Shown: positions 1 through 8,552, counted from the stretch's first letter. The stretch: DNA of 64,000 nucleotides from CAZHHH01 sp052400685 (GCA_052400685.1 JBQTGJ010000005.1); one strand, 5' to 3'. Notes: generated by a model not told the origin, from the sequence alone. Translations and numbers: made by a program.

Positions 1-31
1 TCTTGCTCATGTTTTTTTTGATGCAAAAATA
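1..31 (-). promoter_or_regulatory. Possible promoter and start of a gene cut by the left edge
   Basis: Read on the minus strand, a perfect Bacteroidota -7 box (TATTTTTG, plus-strand 24-31) lies 13 bases before an ATG at 8-10. Only three codons (Met-Ser-Lys) remain in the window. The arrangement resembles the short-leader promoters seen elsewhere here, but no protein can be identified. Confidence 0.3.
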
Positions 32-146
32 TTCCCGATCATCTAATTATGAAATATGCACGCAATGGGGTGGATACGTTGAAATAAGTGATATCTGAAA
101 ACGATAAAAAGCTGGAGACCCATTTTTAGTCATGAATTTGATCCGG

Positions 147-249
147 CAAGTTCAAATTCAAGGCTGGTGAACCGCGAAAAGAGTGAGTTTACTCCCGTAA
201 ATCACTATTTCGAGAGCAATGGTAACGCCGAAGTAGATTTTTATAGACC
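147..249 (-). repeat. Diverged copy of the nested-hairpin repeat (family 1)
   Basis: Read on the minus strand this stretch carries the family landmarks in order: a GTCTATAAA-like end, a TTCGGCGTTACC segment, the central CGTAAA/TTTACT stem arms (GAGTTTACTCCCGTAAAT on the plus strand), then AGCCTTGAATTTGAACTT. It is clearly related to the better copies at 504 and 676 but in the opposite orientation and well diverged. Confidence 0.5.
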
Positions 250-256
250 AATTATT

Positions 257-503
257 GGACTAAGTAAGGGCAACAACCGGACTAAGTAAGGGATAACAAC
301 CGGACNNNNNNNNNNNNNNNNNNNNNNNNNNNNNNNNNNNNNNNNNNNNNNNNNNNNNNNNNNNNNNNNNNNNNNNNNNNNNNNNNNNNNNNNNNNNNNN
401 CGGACTAAGTAAGGGACAACAACCGGACTAAGTAAGGGACAACAACCGGACTAAGTAAGGGACAACAACCGGACTAAGTAAGGGACAACAACCGGACTAA
501 GTA
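257..503. repeat. 23-bp tandem repeat array containing an assembly gap
   Basis: Units of 23 bp begin with CGGACTAAGTAAGGG and end in ACAACAAC. Exact units start at 401, 424, 447, 470 and 493, and two slightly different units sit before the gap. Bases 306-400 are N, so the true copy number is unknown and probably larger. Unit remnants continue at 647-675 and 818-845, between and after two inserted hairpin repeats. No coding potential is evident. Confidence 0.9.
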
Positions 504-646
504 GTGTTTGTCTATAAAGTCAACTACTTCGTTACGCTTGTCATAAAAACAGTCATTTACGAAAAGTAAACTCCTTGATTTTTTATGACTTCGCAAGCCT
601 CGTATTTGAACTTTATATTTCAAACACGTAGTTTATGGACAGACTC
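504..646 (+). repeat. Nested-hairpin repeat, family 1, copy A
   Basis: A 143-bp imperfect palindrome. The outer ends GTTTGTCTATAAA and TTTATGGACAGAC pair, an intermediate pair is formed by TTACGCTTGTCATAAAAA and TTTTTATGACTTCGCAAG, and the apex is the perfect stem TTTAC-GAAAA-GTAAA. It interrupts the 23-bp array, with TAAGT on both sides, as expected for a target-site duplication. It looks like a non-autonomous mobile or REP-like element. No transposase is encoded in it. Confidence 0.8.
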
Positions 647-675
647 TAAGTTAGGGACAACAACCGGACTAAGTA

Positions 676-817
676 GCGTTTGTCTATAAAGTCAACTACT
701 TCGTTACGCTTGTCATAAAAACAGTCATTTACGAAAAGTAAACTCCTTGATTTTTATGACTTCGCAAGCCTCGTATTTGAACTTTATATTTCAAACACGT
801 AGTTTATGGACAGACTC
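676..817 (+). repeat. Nested-hairpin repeat, family 1, copy B
   Basis: Nearly identical to the copy 172 bp upstream, with the same flanks from the 23-bp array. The pair therefore probably arose by tandem duplication of array unit plus element rather than by two insertions. Together with 818-845, where one more degenerate array unit is visible, this fills the region before the peroxiredoxin gene. Confidence 0.8.
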
Positions 818-1119
818 TAAGTTAGGGACAACCACCGGACTAAGAAACACCTGCTTTTGTAAGAGAATAAAACCGGCATTCAGATAAAATGATCGTCACA
901 AAACAGATCAATCATCACAACAAATAAGCCAGCAACATATTTAACTAAACAAGTGGACGCCAACCACCAACAACAACTACCGGTGACTCATCTGCAATTT
1001 ACTTCAATTTAGCCATTTCCCTCTTCTTCCAAATTGAACAAATAAGCATTAAACAGGTTTACCAAATTTGCGACAAACGTAAAAACCGGTTTTTAAACAA
1101 AATCTAAAACAAATTAAAG

Positions 1120-1875
1120 ATGAAAAATATTTTATTGATCGCGCTCGTATTCAGTACGATGTTTGTATCATGTAAAAACAACAAACAATCAAATTCCGAC
1201 AAAAAAGTCACCACCATGGAAAATAACAAACAAACGCTAAAAAGTCTTTTGGATGAAAAAAAAGCGGCCTTCGAATTGAACGCAGACAAGACTAAAAAAG
1301 AGATCTACAAAAAAGGTATTGACTCGGTGGCAACAAGCGGAATACTTGACAAAGCTCTGAACGTTGGTGACATCGCCCCGAATTTCGTATTGAACAATGC
1401 ATTGGGACAACCGGTTGAACTGTATGACTATTTAAAAAAAGGGAAAGTAATATTAACATGGTACAGAGGTGGTTGGTGCCCCTACTGCAATTTAACGCTT
1501 CAGGAATTACAATCGGAATTACCTGAATTTAAAAAACATGGCGCTAATCTAATCGCTTTAACCCCTGAATTACCCGACAAATCATTGAGCACTTCCGAAA
1601 AACATAATTTGAGTTTTGAAGTCCTCAGCGATGTTGGAAATACCGTTGCAAAGCAGTACAACATCGTTTTTAGGCTCACTGATGGCGTTGCTAAAATTTA
1701 CAATAAATCCTTTGGCCTGAACGAATACAATGGCAATAAAACAAACGAACTCCCATTGGCCGCCACTTATATTATCAATGAAAAGCATCAAATAATATAT
1801 GCGTTCATGGATGCTGACTATCGCAACAGAGCCGAACCTTCGGAGTTAACGGAAATATTAAAAAAAAGCAGATAA
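1120..1875 (+). CDS. Peroxiredoxin-like (AhpC/TSA) lipoprotein
   Basis: A thioredoxin-fold peroxidase-like protein predicted to reduce peroxides at the cell envelope. Residues 1-18 form a lipoprotein signal peptide ending in the lipobox FVSC (Cys18), so the mature protein should be membrane-anchored. A charged Lys-rich stretch follows (19-75), then the AhpC/TSA domain from about 82. The active-site segment WYRGGWCPYC puts Cys120 and Cys123 in a CPYC pair, a pattern of the 'peroxiredoxin-like' subfamily; this looks more like a thioredoxin CxxC than a classical TxxC peroxidatic site, so the substrate is uncertain. It stands alone, between the repeat array and hcp. Its redox theme fits the downstream nitrosative-stress gene, but there is 300 bp between them and probably a separate promoter. 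Confidence 0.85.
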   Translation: MKNILLIALVFSTMFVSCKNNKQSNSDKKVTTMENNKQTLKSLLDEKKAAFELNADKTKKEIYKKGIDSVATSGILDKALNVGDIAPNFVLNNALGQPVELYDYLKKGKVILTWYRGGWCPYCNLTLQELQSELPEFKKHGANLIALTPELPDKSLSTSEKHNLSFEVLSDVGNTVAKQYNIVFRLTDGVAKIYNKSFGLNEYNGNKTNELPLAATYIINEKHQIIYAFMDADYRNRAEPSELTEILKKSR

Positions 1876-2096
1876 CAAAACTAACGCTTTCGATCGTCTG
1901 CGTCAACGTGGATAAAATGCAATATTGAAAAGGTTTATAATCAGTTACAACAAACCGCAAGATTCTTTTCATTGGTAAAAGCTTTAAATTTCAGACTTCA
2001 TAATTAACCTTCCTGCGAATGAGGGCTTAACAAAAAGGGTAAACACACTTCTTTTTCAGAAATAGCATCACTCCAAATTTCATTTTCTGAATCCGC

Positions 2097-2140
2097 GTAA
2101 CATATGTTACAGAATTAGTAGTACAAATGGTTGACCTTTG
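2097..2140 (+). promoter_or_regulatory. Fnr/HcpR-like operator and promoter of hcp
   Basis: The perfect 14-bp palindrome GTAACATATGTTAC (2097-2110) is followed by a near-consensus Bacteroidota -7 box, GACCTTTG (2133-2140; consensus TAnnTTTG). If transcription starts about five bases after the box, near 2145, the palindrome is centred near -41.5, the usual place for a Crp/Fnr-family activator. HcpR, a regulator of that family, controls hcp in several anaerobes; assigning it here is inference. Confidence 0.6.
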
Positions 2141-2178
2141 CAATGTTTATATGAAATCAGAAACTTAAAAAATAAACC

Positions 2179-3825
2179 ATGAGTATGTTTTGTTACCAAT
2201 GTCAGGAAGCTGCAAAAGGAACCGGTTGTACAAAAGTTGGCGTATGCGGGAAACAGGATTCCACCGCAAACCTTCAGGATTTATTGGTGTATGTAACAAA
2301 GGGCGTTTCTTTAATTGCTGAAATTGCCAAAAAGAATTCAATAGCTATCGATAAAGCCAACAAGTTTGTCTTCGAAGCACTATTTGTAACCATTACCAAT
2401 GCAAATTTTGACGATGAAAAAATCACAAATAAAATAATCGAAGGAATTCAGGTTCGCGAAGCATTAAAAACAGAATTAGAACACAAAGGGGTTGAATTAC
2501 CATCCGATTTGCCCGCCAATGCCACCTGGAAAGCCGAGAACAAAGAGGCTATTGTTGCAAAAAGCATACTGGTTGGGGTTCTGACTGAACAGGATGAAGA
2601 CATCCGTTCGTTAAAAGAGCTTGTCACCTATGGCTTAAAAGGGATGGCAGCGTATGCTGAACACGCTTACAATTTGGACTGCACCGACGAGAAAGTTTTC
2701 GCATTTATGCATAAAGCGTTGGTTGCCATCACAAGAAATGACATAACAACTGCCGAGTTGGTGGCATTGACTTTAGAATGTGGAGAGCATGGCGTAAACG
2801 TAATGGCGTTACTCGACAAGGCAAATACCAACACGTATGGTAATCCGGAAATAACAAAAGTAAACATTGGCGTTAGAAACAATCCTGCCATTCTTATCAG
2901 TGGTCATGACCTGAAAGACATGGAGGAACTGCTAAAGCAAACAGAAGGAACAGGTGTTGATGTTTACACTCACAGTGAAATGTTACCGGCACACTACTAT
3001 CCCGCATTCAAAAAATACAAACACTTTGTGGGGAACTACGGCAACGCCTGGTGGAAACAAAAAGAAGAGTTTGAAACCTTCAACGGCCCCGTTCTATTTA
3101 CAACCAACTGTATTGTTCCTCCCAAAGACAGTTATAAGGACCGAGTTTATACCACCGGAGCATCAGGCTTTAAAGGATGCACTCACATACCGGATAGAAA
3201 AAACGGGCTGCCAAAAGATTTCTCGGCTATAATTGAACACGCCAAAAAACTGCCGGCGCCAACGCAAATTGAAACCGGAGAAATAATCGGTGGCTTTGCA
3301 CATAACCAGATCCTGCAACTGGCCGACAAAATTGTGGATGCCATAAAAACCGGAGCAATCAAAAAATTCTTAGTCATGGCCGGTTGCGATGGCAGGATGA
3401 AAGGTCGTGAATACTATACCGAATTTGCAGAGCAACTGCCCCACGATACAGTAATACTTACCGCCGGCTGTGCCAAATACAGGTACAACAAACTGCCGCT
3501 GGGTGATATTAACGGCATTCCGCGTGTTTTGGATGCCGGCCAGTGTAACGACTCATACTCCCTGGTTGTTACAGCTCTCAAATTAAAAGAAGTATTCGAG
3601 CTAAATGACATCAATGAATTGCCCATAGCTTACAACATTGCATGGTATGAGCAAAAAGCGGTGATTGTTCTTCTGGCCCTTTTATATTTGGGCGTTAAAG
3701 ACATACACCTCGGCCCCACATTACCGGCATTTTTATCTCCGAATGTAGTTAAGGTATTGGTGGACAACTTTGGAATAGCAGGAATCGGGACGGTGGAAGA
3801 AGATCTAAAAATTCATTTAGCCTAG
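2179..3825 (+). CDS. hcp: Hydroxylamine reductase / hybrid cluster protein Hcp
   Basis: Hybrid cluster protein (prismane protein, 548 residues, full length). It reduces hydroxylamine to ammonia in vitro and is considered an NO reductase or S-nitrosylase in vivo; cytoplasmic. The N-terminal cluster ligands are Cys5, Cys8, Cys17 and Cys23 (Cx2C-x8-C-x5-C), the compact spacing of the [4Fe-4S] forms found in strict anaerobes rather than the enterobacterial [2Fe-2S] form. Downstream cysteines in TTNCIVPP, GCTHIPDR, AGCDGR and AGCAKY fit the hybrid-cluster ligands. A dedicated reductase (Hcr) is not adjacent. An Fnr-like palindrome lies upstream and a strong terminator follows, so it is probably monocistronic and induced by NO or nitrite. 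Confidence 0.97.
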   Translation: MSMFCYQCQEAAKGTGCTKVGVCGKQDSTANLQDLLVYVTKGVSLIAEIAKKNSIAIDKANKFVFEALFVTITNANFDDEKITNKIIEGIQVREALKTELEHKGVELPSDLPANATWKAENKEAIVAKSILVGVLTEQDEDIRSLKELVTYGLKGMAAYAEHAYNLDCTDEKVFAFMHKALVAITRNDITTAELVALTLECGEHGVNVMALLDKANTNTYGNPEITKVNIGVRNNPAILISGHDLKDMEELLKQTEGTGVDVYTHSEMLPAHYYPAFKKYKHFVGNYGNAWWKQKEEFETFNGPVLFTTNCIVPPKDSYKDRVYTTGASGFKGCTHIPDRKNGLPKDFSAIIEHAKKLPAPTQIETGEIIGGFAHNQILQLADKIVDAIKTGAIKKFLVMAGCDGRMKGREYYTEFAEQLPHDTVILTAGCAKYRYNKLPLGDINGIPRVLDAGQCNDSYSLVVTALKLKEVFELNDINELPIAYNIAWYEQKAVIVLLALLYLGVKDIHLGPTLPAFLSPNVVKVLVDNFGIAGIGTVEEDLKIHLA

Positions 3826-3841
3826 AAATCGGAATTATTAT

Positions 3842-3876
3842 AAACCGCTGCAAATTAATTTTTGCAGCGGTTTTTT
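3842..3876 (+). terminator. Rho-independent terminator after hcp
   Basis: A 13-bp perfect stem (AAACCGCTGCAAA with TTTGCAGCGGTTT) with a six-base loop runs into a T stretch, 17 bases after the hcp stop codon. Confidence 0.9.
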
Positions 3877-3959
3877 GTGCTGTCCGAAAAGTCAGAGAGC
3901 TTCATTTTTGAAACTTATAAACCTTGAAAGATGTAAATTGACTGTTGTAAATAGCACTT

Positions 3960-6899
3960 TTAGTTACCCCTGGGATCGGGACACAACGGAAGCACAGCCA
4001 TTTTATCCACCTCCAGCAGTGGCATGCCAAACTCTTCGGTAACAGTCCCCAGCACTAGATAAACACCATCCCCCCGGAACGGATATTTTTTGGACACCTG
4101 GGGAAAATGCACCGTATCAAAAAAAACGCCCTCGTCGTCCAAAAAAGCACCAAAAAACATCGGTTCGTGTGTCACCGTCCTGACATACTTAATGGTAACC
4201 AACTCCCCCACCATACGCACCTTTCGCCCCACATAGTTAAGCATCTGAGAGGCTTTTATCTCACCACGAAAAGACGTTTTCAGCAATTCAAATTTCGTCA
4301 ACGTCACCGGAAATCCCAAAAGCTCCATTTCATCGTAGGCATCTTCAATCGGTTGTTGCAACAGTTGCGGCAAAGAATAATGACGGCCAGGCAAAGGAAA
4401 CAACTTAGGCGTAGCCACTTTTTCCTTATCACGCGTCAGATACATGTGAGCTTCCCAGAGCAGTTTTGGCTTATTCAGTCCGGTAAAACGCAACGCGCCC
4501 ACCCTGATGAGCAGCAAAATCTGCTCGCGTCCAATACCTGTCCGCACAATTAAATCCTCCAACCCTTTAAAGTCGCCATGTATACGTCTTTCATCCACAA
4601 TGTTTAAAGCCAGCTGTTGTTCCAAATCCCGAATAAAAATCAGCCCCAGATAAATATCTTTGCCCTGTATCGACGTCAGATAATCGCTTCGGTTAACGCA
4701 GGGCAAATGAACCGTGCCGCCCTGCCGACGAGCCTCGTGCACATATACCCACGACGCATAAAAACCGCCAAAATTATTGATCACAGCAACCATAAATTCC
4801 AACGGATAATGGGCCTTTAGGTACAGACTCTGAAAACTCTCAACCGCATACGACGCTGAATGCGCCTTGGAAAAAGAGTAACCGGCAAATGATTTTATCT
4901 GTCGCCACACCTCTTTGGTCAATTCATCGGGATATCCTCTTTCGCGACAATTATTAAAAAAACGATCCACAATAACCTGAAACTCTGACGGGGACCGATA
5001 CTTTCCACTCATAGCGCGTCGCAACACATCGGCATCGGCCAGATCCAAACCGGCAAAATGATGACACACTTTGATAACATCCTCCTGATATACCATAACA
5101 CCATAAGTCTCCTTCAACTGCTGCTCCATAACAGGATGAGCATAACTAAACTTATCGGGATTATGAAACCGGTAGATATACTCACGCATCATACCCGAAC
5201 CTGCCACACCCGGCCGTATAATTGAGCTGGCCGCCACCAGCGTGAGGTAATTATCACACCGCAACTTTGTCAACAAGCCACGGGTTGCCGGACTTTCAAT
5301 ATAAAAACAACCTATCGTTTCGCCCGCCCGCAATAATTGTTTAACGCGAGGGTCTTGCTTAAACCGTTCCACATCGTGTACATCAATTGTCTCGTCACAA
5401 TTTTGCTGTACAATCGTCGCACAATCTTTGATATGCCCGATACCCCGCTGCGAAAGAATATCCAATTTATCAAACCGGATACTTTCAGCGGCATACATAT
5501 CCATCTGAGCCGTAGGCAGTCCTTTGGGAGGTAACTCCACCACCGTATAATCGGTAATTGGGGCATCGGAGATAAGCACACCACCGGCATGGATAGACCG
5601 TGAATTGGGAAAGTTACTGATCACTTCGGCCACAGAAAAGATCTGAGCCGCTATTTCATTGTTTCGATAGTCCCCACCCGGTCTGGAGAGCATCTCAATT
5701 TCCTCAACCGGCAACCCATACACTTTACCGAGCTCACGCACCGTCGAACGCTTTTGAAATGTCACAATGGCACCAAGTAATGCCACATGATCCGGACCAA
5801 AACGCTCAAAAATATAACGTTGCACCGTTTCCCTGTCGCGCCACGAAAAATCAATATCAAAATCAGGCGGTGATGATCGTTTCGGATTCAAAAAACGCTC
5901 AAAATAAAGATCAAGACCGATGGGATCAACATCCGTAATCTGCAAACAATAAGCCACCACACTATTGGCGCCACTCCCGCGACCTACGTGATAGAAACTC
6001 TGCGACAGAGCAAACTGCACAATATCCCAGGTTATAAGAAAATAAGCCGCAAAACCCATCTGAAAAATAATATTCAACTCCTTATCAACACGCTGCTTTG
6101 CCTCAACCTGATCAACACCATAGCGCCGCTCACAACCCTCTCTGGCCAATCGCCGTAGCAATTGAGCATCGCCATCGCTACTGCCGGTATAACTTTTCCG
6201 ATTTTTAACGGTCGTAAAATCTATATCCAGAGAACATTGCTTAAGTAAATCATCCGTTTGACTCAATATAAAGGAGAAAGAACTAAAACCTTCCTGCAAT
6301 TTCAGAGGAGGCACCAGCCAGTCAAACGGTGAAGCAACTTCTGTATCCTTGAGATGGGAAAGAAGCACATTCCGGTCGATGGCCCGTAAATGACGATGCA
6401 CCTCCCACCCCTGCCGGGAAGTAAAAACCACCGGCTGCCACACAACCAGACGATGCCGTGGCAGGTTTTTAGACGTTGTAACCAAACGGTTTAACTGATG
6501 ATGACGAATACCAATAAATTCATTTTCGCGCAGGACTGTGGGTATGTTACCATCAAAAGGATAAATCACAAAAGCCGATTCGAACAAGGGCGCAAAAAAA
6601 GGTAACCGTAACTTTGCCAATCTGTGACGCGTTAAGAACCGGTTTAATTCGCCAAACCCATCTATATTACGGGCAATACCCGTATACAGCAACCGGCCAT
6701 CCTCACGAAACTCGATCCCGACCACCGGCGTAATGCCTGCCTGCCGGCAAGCCTGAACAAAATCGTAAACACCCGAACTGCTGTTTATATCGGTCAATAC
6801 CAACACTTCAATTCCCATCGTTGCTGCCCGCGAAACCAATTCTCCGGGCGACAAAACCCCATACCTCAAACTATGAAATGTATGACAATTAAGATACAT
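3960..6899 (-). CDS. dnaE2: DNA polymerase III alpha subunit, short DnaE2-like form
   Basis: A C-family replicative-type polymerase of about 979 residues, shorter than the usual 1150-1250 of DnaE1, suggesting the accessory error-prone DnaE2-like polymerase used in mutagenic repair. The N-terminal PHP domain is degenerate (CHTFHSLRYG; LTDINS where active forms have TDH), so exonuclease activity is unlikely. The polymerase core is intact: GRGSGANSVVAY, the catalytic PDFDIDF pair, and FDKLDILSQRG for the third aspartate. Tandem HhH and an OB-fold region (KVRMVGELVTIKYVRT) follow. I place the start at the ATG at 6897-6899 rather than nine codons upstream, because the upstream codons lie inside a perfect inverted repeat that looks like an operator. 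The usual partners (ImuA/ImuB-like proteins or DinB) are not adjacent. Confidence 0.85.
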   Translation of the reverse strand: MYLNCHTFHSLRYGVLSPGELVSRAATMGIEVLVLTDINSSSGVYDFVQACRQAGITPVVGIEFREDGRLLYTGIARNIDGFGELNRFLTRHRLAKLRLPFFAPLFESAFVIYPFDGNIPTVLRENEFIGIRHHQLNRLVTTSKNLPRHRLVVWQPVVFTSRQGWEVHRHLRAIDRNVLLSHLKDTEVASPFDWLVPPLKLQEGFSSFSFILSQTDDLLKQCSLDIDFTTVKNRKSYTGSSDGDAQLLRRLAREGCERRYGVDQVEAKQRVDKELNIIFQMGFAAYFLITWDIVQFALSQSFYHVGRGSGANSVVAYCLQITDVDPIGLDLYFERFLNPKRSSPPDFDIDFSWRDRETVQRYIFERFGPDHVALLGAIVTFQKRSTVRELGKVYGLPVEEIEMLSRPGGDYRNNEIAAQIFSVAEVISNFPNSRSIHAGGVLISDAPITDYTVVELPPKGLPTAQMDMYAAESIRFDKLDILSQRGIGHIKDCATIVQQNCDETIDVHDVERFKQDPRVKQLLRAGETIGCFYIESPATRGLLTKLRCDNYLTLVAASSIIRPGVAGSGMMREYIYRFHNPDKFSYAHPVMEQQLKETYGVMVYQEDVIKVCHHFAGLDLADADVLRRAMSGKYRSPSEFQVIVDRFFNNCRERGYPDELTKEVWRQIKSFAGYSFSKAHSASYAVESFQSLYLKAHYPLEFMVAVINNFGGFYASWVYVHEARRQGGTVHLPCVNRSDYLTSIQGKDIYLGLIFIRDLEQQLALNIVDERRIHGDFKGLEDLIVRTGIGREQILLLIRVGALRFTGLNKPKLLWEAHMYLTRDKEKVATPKLFPLPGRHYSLPQLLQQPIEDAYDEMELLGFPVTLTKFELLKTSFRGEIKASQMLNYVGRKVRMVGELVTIKYVRTVTHEPMFFGAFLDDEGVFFDTVHFPQVSKKYPFRGDGVYLVLGTVTEEFGMPLLEVDKMAVLPLCPDPRGN

Positions 6900-6939
6900 G
6901 ATTAAATTATAATCTATATTAGACATATAATTTAATCAT
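6898..6939 (-). promoter_or_regulatory. Inverted-repeat operator candidate before dnaE2
   Basis: The arms ATGATTAAATTATA (6898-6911) and TATAATTTAATCAT (6926-6939) are perfect 14-bp reverse complements separated by 14 bp, touching the proposed ATG. A repressor bound here would block the promoter or initiation, as expected for a damage-inducible polymerase. It does not match the classic LexA box, so the regulator is unknown. Confidence 0.45.
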
Positions 6940-7010
6940 TTAATTTATGCCAGCAAGGAAACCCTATTATTTTTATCAGGCTCACTTTCAAAAAATACTC
7001 ATTTGCGACG

Positions 7011-7051
7011 ACAAATAAAGCCTTTGAAAGCAAACGTAACACAGAAGTTAA
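7011..7051 (+). repeat. Partial repeat related to family 1/3
   Basis: The string CTTTGAAAGCAAACGTAACA and its flanks match half-elements at 40872-40950 and 49023-49072. Together with the terminator at 7097-7127 this accounts for the recognisable content of the 400-bp gap between dnaE2 and the DUF5320 gene. I see no gene in the remainder. Confidence 0.4.
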
Positions 7052-7096
7052 ACTTCATAAACAGCCATTGATTAATTACCGGCTACCCAAAAAAAA

Positions 7097-7127
7097 ATCA
7101 GGATTTCATGACGCATGAAATCCTGAT
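7097..7127 (-). terminator. Rho-independent terminator for the DUF5320 gene
   Basis: A 14-bp perfect stem (ATCAGGATTTCATG with its complement) and a three-base loop. On the minus strand it is followed by a run of nine or more T. It lies about 170 bp beyond the DUF5320 stop codon. Confidence 0.85.
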
Positions 7128-7300
7128 AAATTAAAATATTCATAAAACAACACTCTTCAACAAACAGCACTGTTACATTCCGGCTGAATCTTACGTCAAA
7201 CCAGACATTGAAAACAAACAGTACGCAAAAATCAGATTTTATAAACAAACTCTATTTAACCTGCGTGCCGCATTATTCATTACAGAAGCAAAACAGCAGT

Positions 7301-7492
7301 TTATGCCCCGCCATTATTACCATACTGTTTGCGCTTTCCGCCACCCTGACCGCCGCCGGCTTTACGACGTAAACCCAGACCCTGTCCAATACGGACACCA
7401 CTCTTTTTTTCGGAATTGTTTTTACAATTTCCTAAACCCCGACCGGTAGCGCTTCCGCGACCTTCCGGTCCTTTACCATCCATTCCCGGCAT
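7301..7492 (-). CDS. DUF5320 family small Gly-rich protein
   Basis: A 63-residue protein with the DUF5320 signature: an N-terminal MPGMDGKGPEGRGSATGRG block followed by a conserved Cys (Cys23), then a basic, Gly-rich tail ending KRKQYGNNGGA. The family is widespread in anaerobes and is usually encoded near NifX/NafY-like, Mrp-like or MBL-fold proteins; its function is not established. The next gene upstream on this strand is an MBL-fold protein, consistent with that context. A perfect -7 box and an operator-like palindrome lie directly upstream, and a terminator lies downstream, so it can be transcribed on its own. Confidence 0.85.
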   Translation of the reverse strand: MPGMDGKGPEGRGSATGRGLGNCKNNSEKKSGVRIGQGLGLRRKAGGGQGGGKRKQYGNNGGA

Positions 7493-7551
7493 AATAAATT
7501 ATTTTAAGTTAAAACAACAAATGACAGCTACAATTAACCGCACTGACAGAA

Positions 7552-7583
7552 CAAATTTACACAATTAAATGAACTATTGTTCA
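7552..7583 (-). promoter_or_regulatory. Promoter with operator TGAAC-N4-GTTCA before the DUF5320 gene
   Basis: The minus strand has a perfect -7 box TAAATTTG (plus 7552-7559), ten bases downstream of the palindrome TGAACAATAGTTCA (plus 7570-7583), which therefore covers the -33 region. The same site recurs at 8539-8552 before the MBL gene. Confidence 0.55.
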
Positions 7584-7600
7584 CTTTATTGATATTTTTT

Positions 7601-8392
7601 TTATCCGACAAGAACTTGCGTACCTGTTTTAACCTGTTCAAATTTAAAAACTTGCCAAAAAGCACTTAACGCCGGCAGCGCGGTACAATGCGAAGGTAAA
7701 ACCATGTCCACCTTTTCCCTTTGTAGGTATTCAATGGTAAGTTGGGTTTGCTTATTATCCGCTTTCAAATGAAACCCCCCCATTACACCTTTAATTCGAT
7801 GAACTCCCGTTACCTTTTTGGCATATTCAAGCGTATTTACAACACCCGAATGGCCACAACCAGTCAACACAAACAAGCCATCCTCAACAACAATAGCCAA
7901 AGCACTGTCGTCGGCCACAAAGTCGGGCGACCCATCAGCCAAAACAAAAGGCGTTGTTTGTGACTCAAAATCAGTGACACGCGGGATCTCCCCCAAAAAC
8001 CACATCCGATCGGTTAATTGTAAAGGTTCACGTGCCGTTTCAAGACGAAACGATTTCCTTATTTCCGAACCGGTCATCGGTAATCCAATGTACGAATGAT
8101 CTTTTCCCCTAAAATGGCCGGAAAAACAGTCGGGATGACAAATCAACCGTTGACCCTTAACATGCGATAATCCGCCACCATGATCATAATGGCCATGACT
8201 CAGTACCACGCCATCCACCTGGCTAACATCAAACCCCAATTGGGAGGCATTTTTCACAAACAAACCCGAAGCGCCCGTATCAAACAACCATCGGGTATCG
8301 CTATAAGCATCCTCTATAAAACAAGAAAAGCCATGTTCGGCCAACATTCCAGAGCCGACCGTGTTATCAATTAAAACGGTTATTTTTATCAT
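7601..8392 (-). CDS. MBL-fold metallohydrolase, COG1237-like
   Basis: A 263-residue metallo-beta-lactamase-fold protein. The zinc-binding signature SHGHYDHGGG (HxHxDH) is near residue 65, a further His is in LTGCGHSG, and conserved C-terminal elements GGFHL and PSHCTA follow. The overall pattern matches the COG1237 group that includes a protein named for dihydropterin ribofuranosyl-aminobenzene phosphate synthase, but the real substrate of most members is unknown. No signal peptide, so probably cytoplasmic. It is followed by the DUF5320 gene 108 bp downstream, and both have the same operator-like site, which argues for co-regulation. Confidence 0.85.
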   Translation of the reverse strand: MIKITVLIDNTVGSGMLAEHGFSCFIEDAYSDTRWLFDTGASGLFVKNASQLGFDVSQVDGVVLSHGHYDHGGGLSHVKGQRLICHPDCFSGHFRGKDHSYIGLPMTGSEIRKSFRLETAREPLQLTDRMWFLGEIPRVTDFESQTTPFVLADGSPDFVADDSALAIVVEDGLFVLTGCGHSGVVNTLEYAKKVTGVHRIKGVMGGFHLKADNKQTQLTIEYLQREKVDMVLPSHCTALPALSAFWQVFKFEQVKTGTQVLVG

Positions 8393-8506
8393 ATCTGATT
8401 TCTATCGTTAAAAAAAAATACAAAACCGGTAAAACCATCAACCAATTTGTTCGAATACCTTCCCCGTTGATTAAATCAATTTCACGTATTGATATTTGCG
8501 CTTTAC

Positions 8507-8552
8507 CAAAGGTTTAAAGGTAAAAATATTTTCCAAAATGAACTATTGCTCA
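8507..8552 (-). promoter_or_regulatory. Promoter and operator before the MBL-fold gene
   Basis: On the minus strand TTTTG (plus 8534-8538), 19 bases, then AACCTTTG (plus 8507-8514) form a near-consensus -33/-7 promoter. The near-palindrome TGAGCAATAGTTCA (plus 8539-8552) sits immediately upstream of the -33 box, an activator-like position. It differs by one base from the site at 7570-7583. The remaining 8553-8839 region before zwf shows AT-rich DNA only. Confidence 0.5.

Noticed and set aside
257..503. The 23-bp array as a CRISPR
   Set aside because: Units follow one another directly with no variable spacers, and no cas genes are near.
5312..5590. Alternative frame inside dnaE2 on the minus strand
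   Set aside because: It lies within the polymerase catalytic region of the real gene and shows no start signal or homology features.
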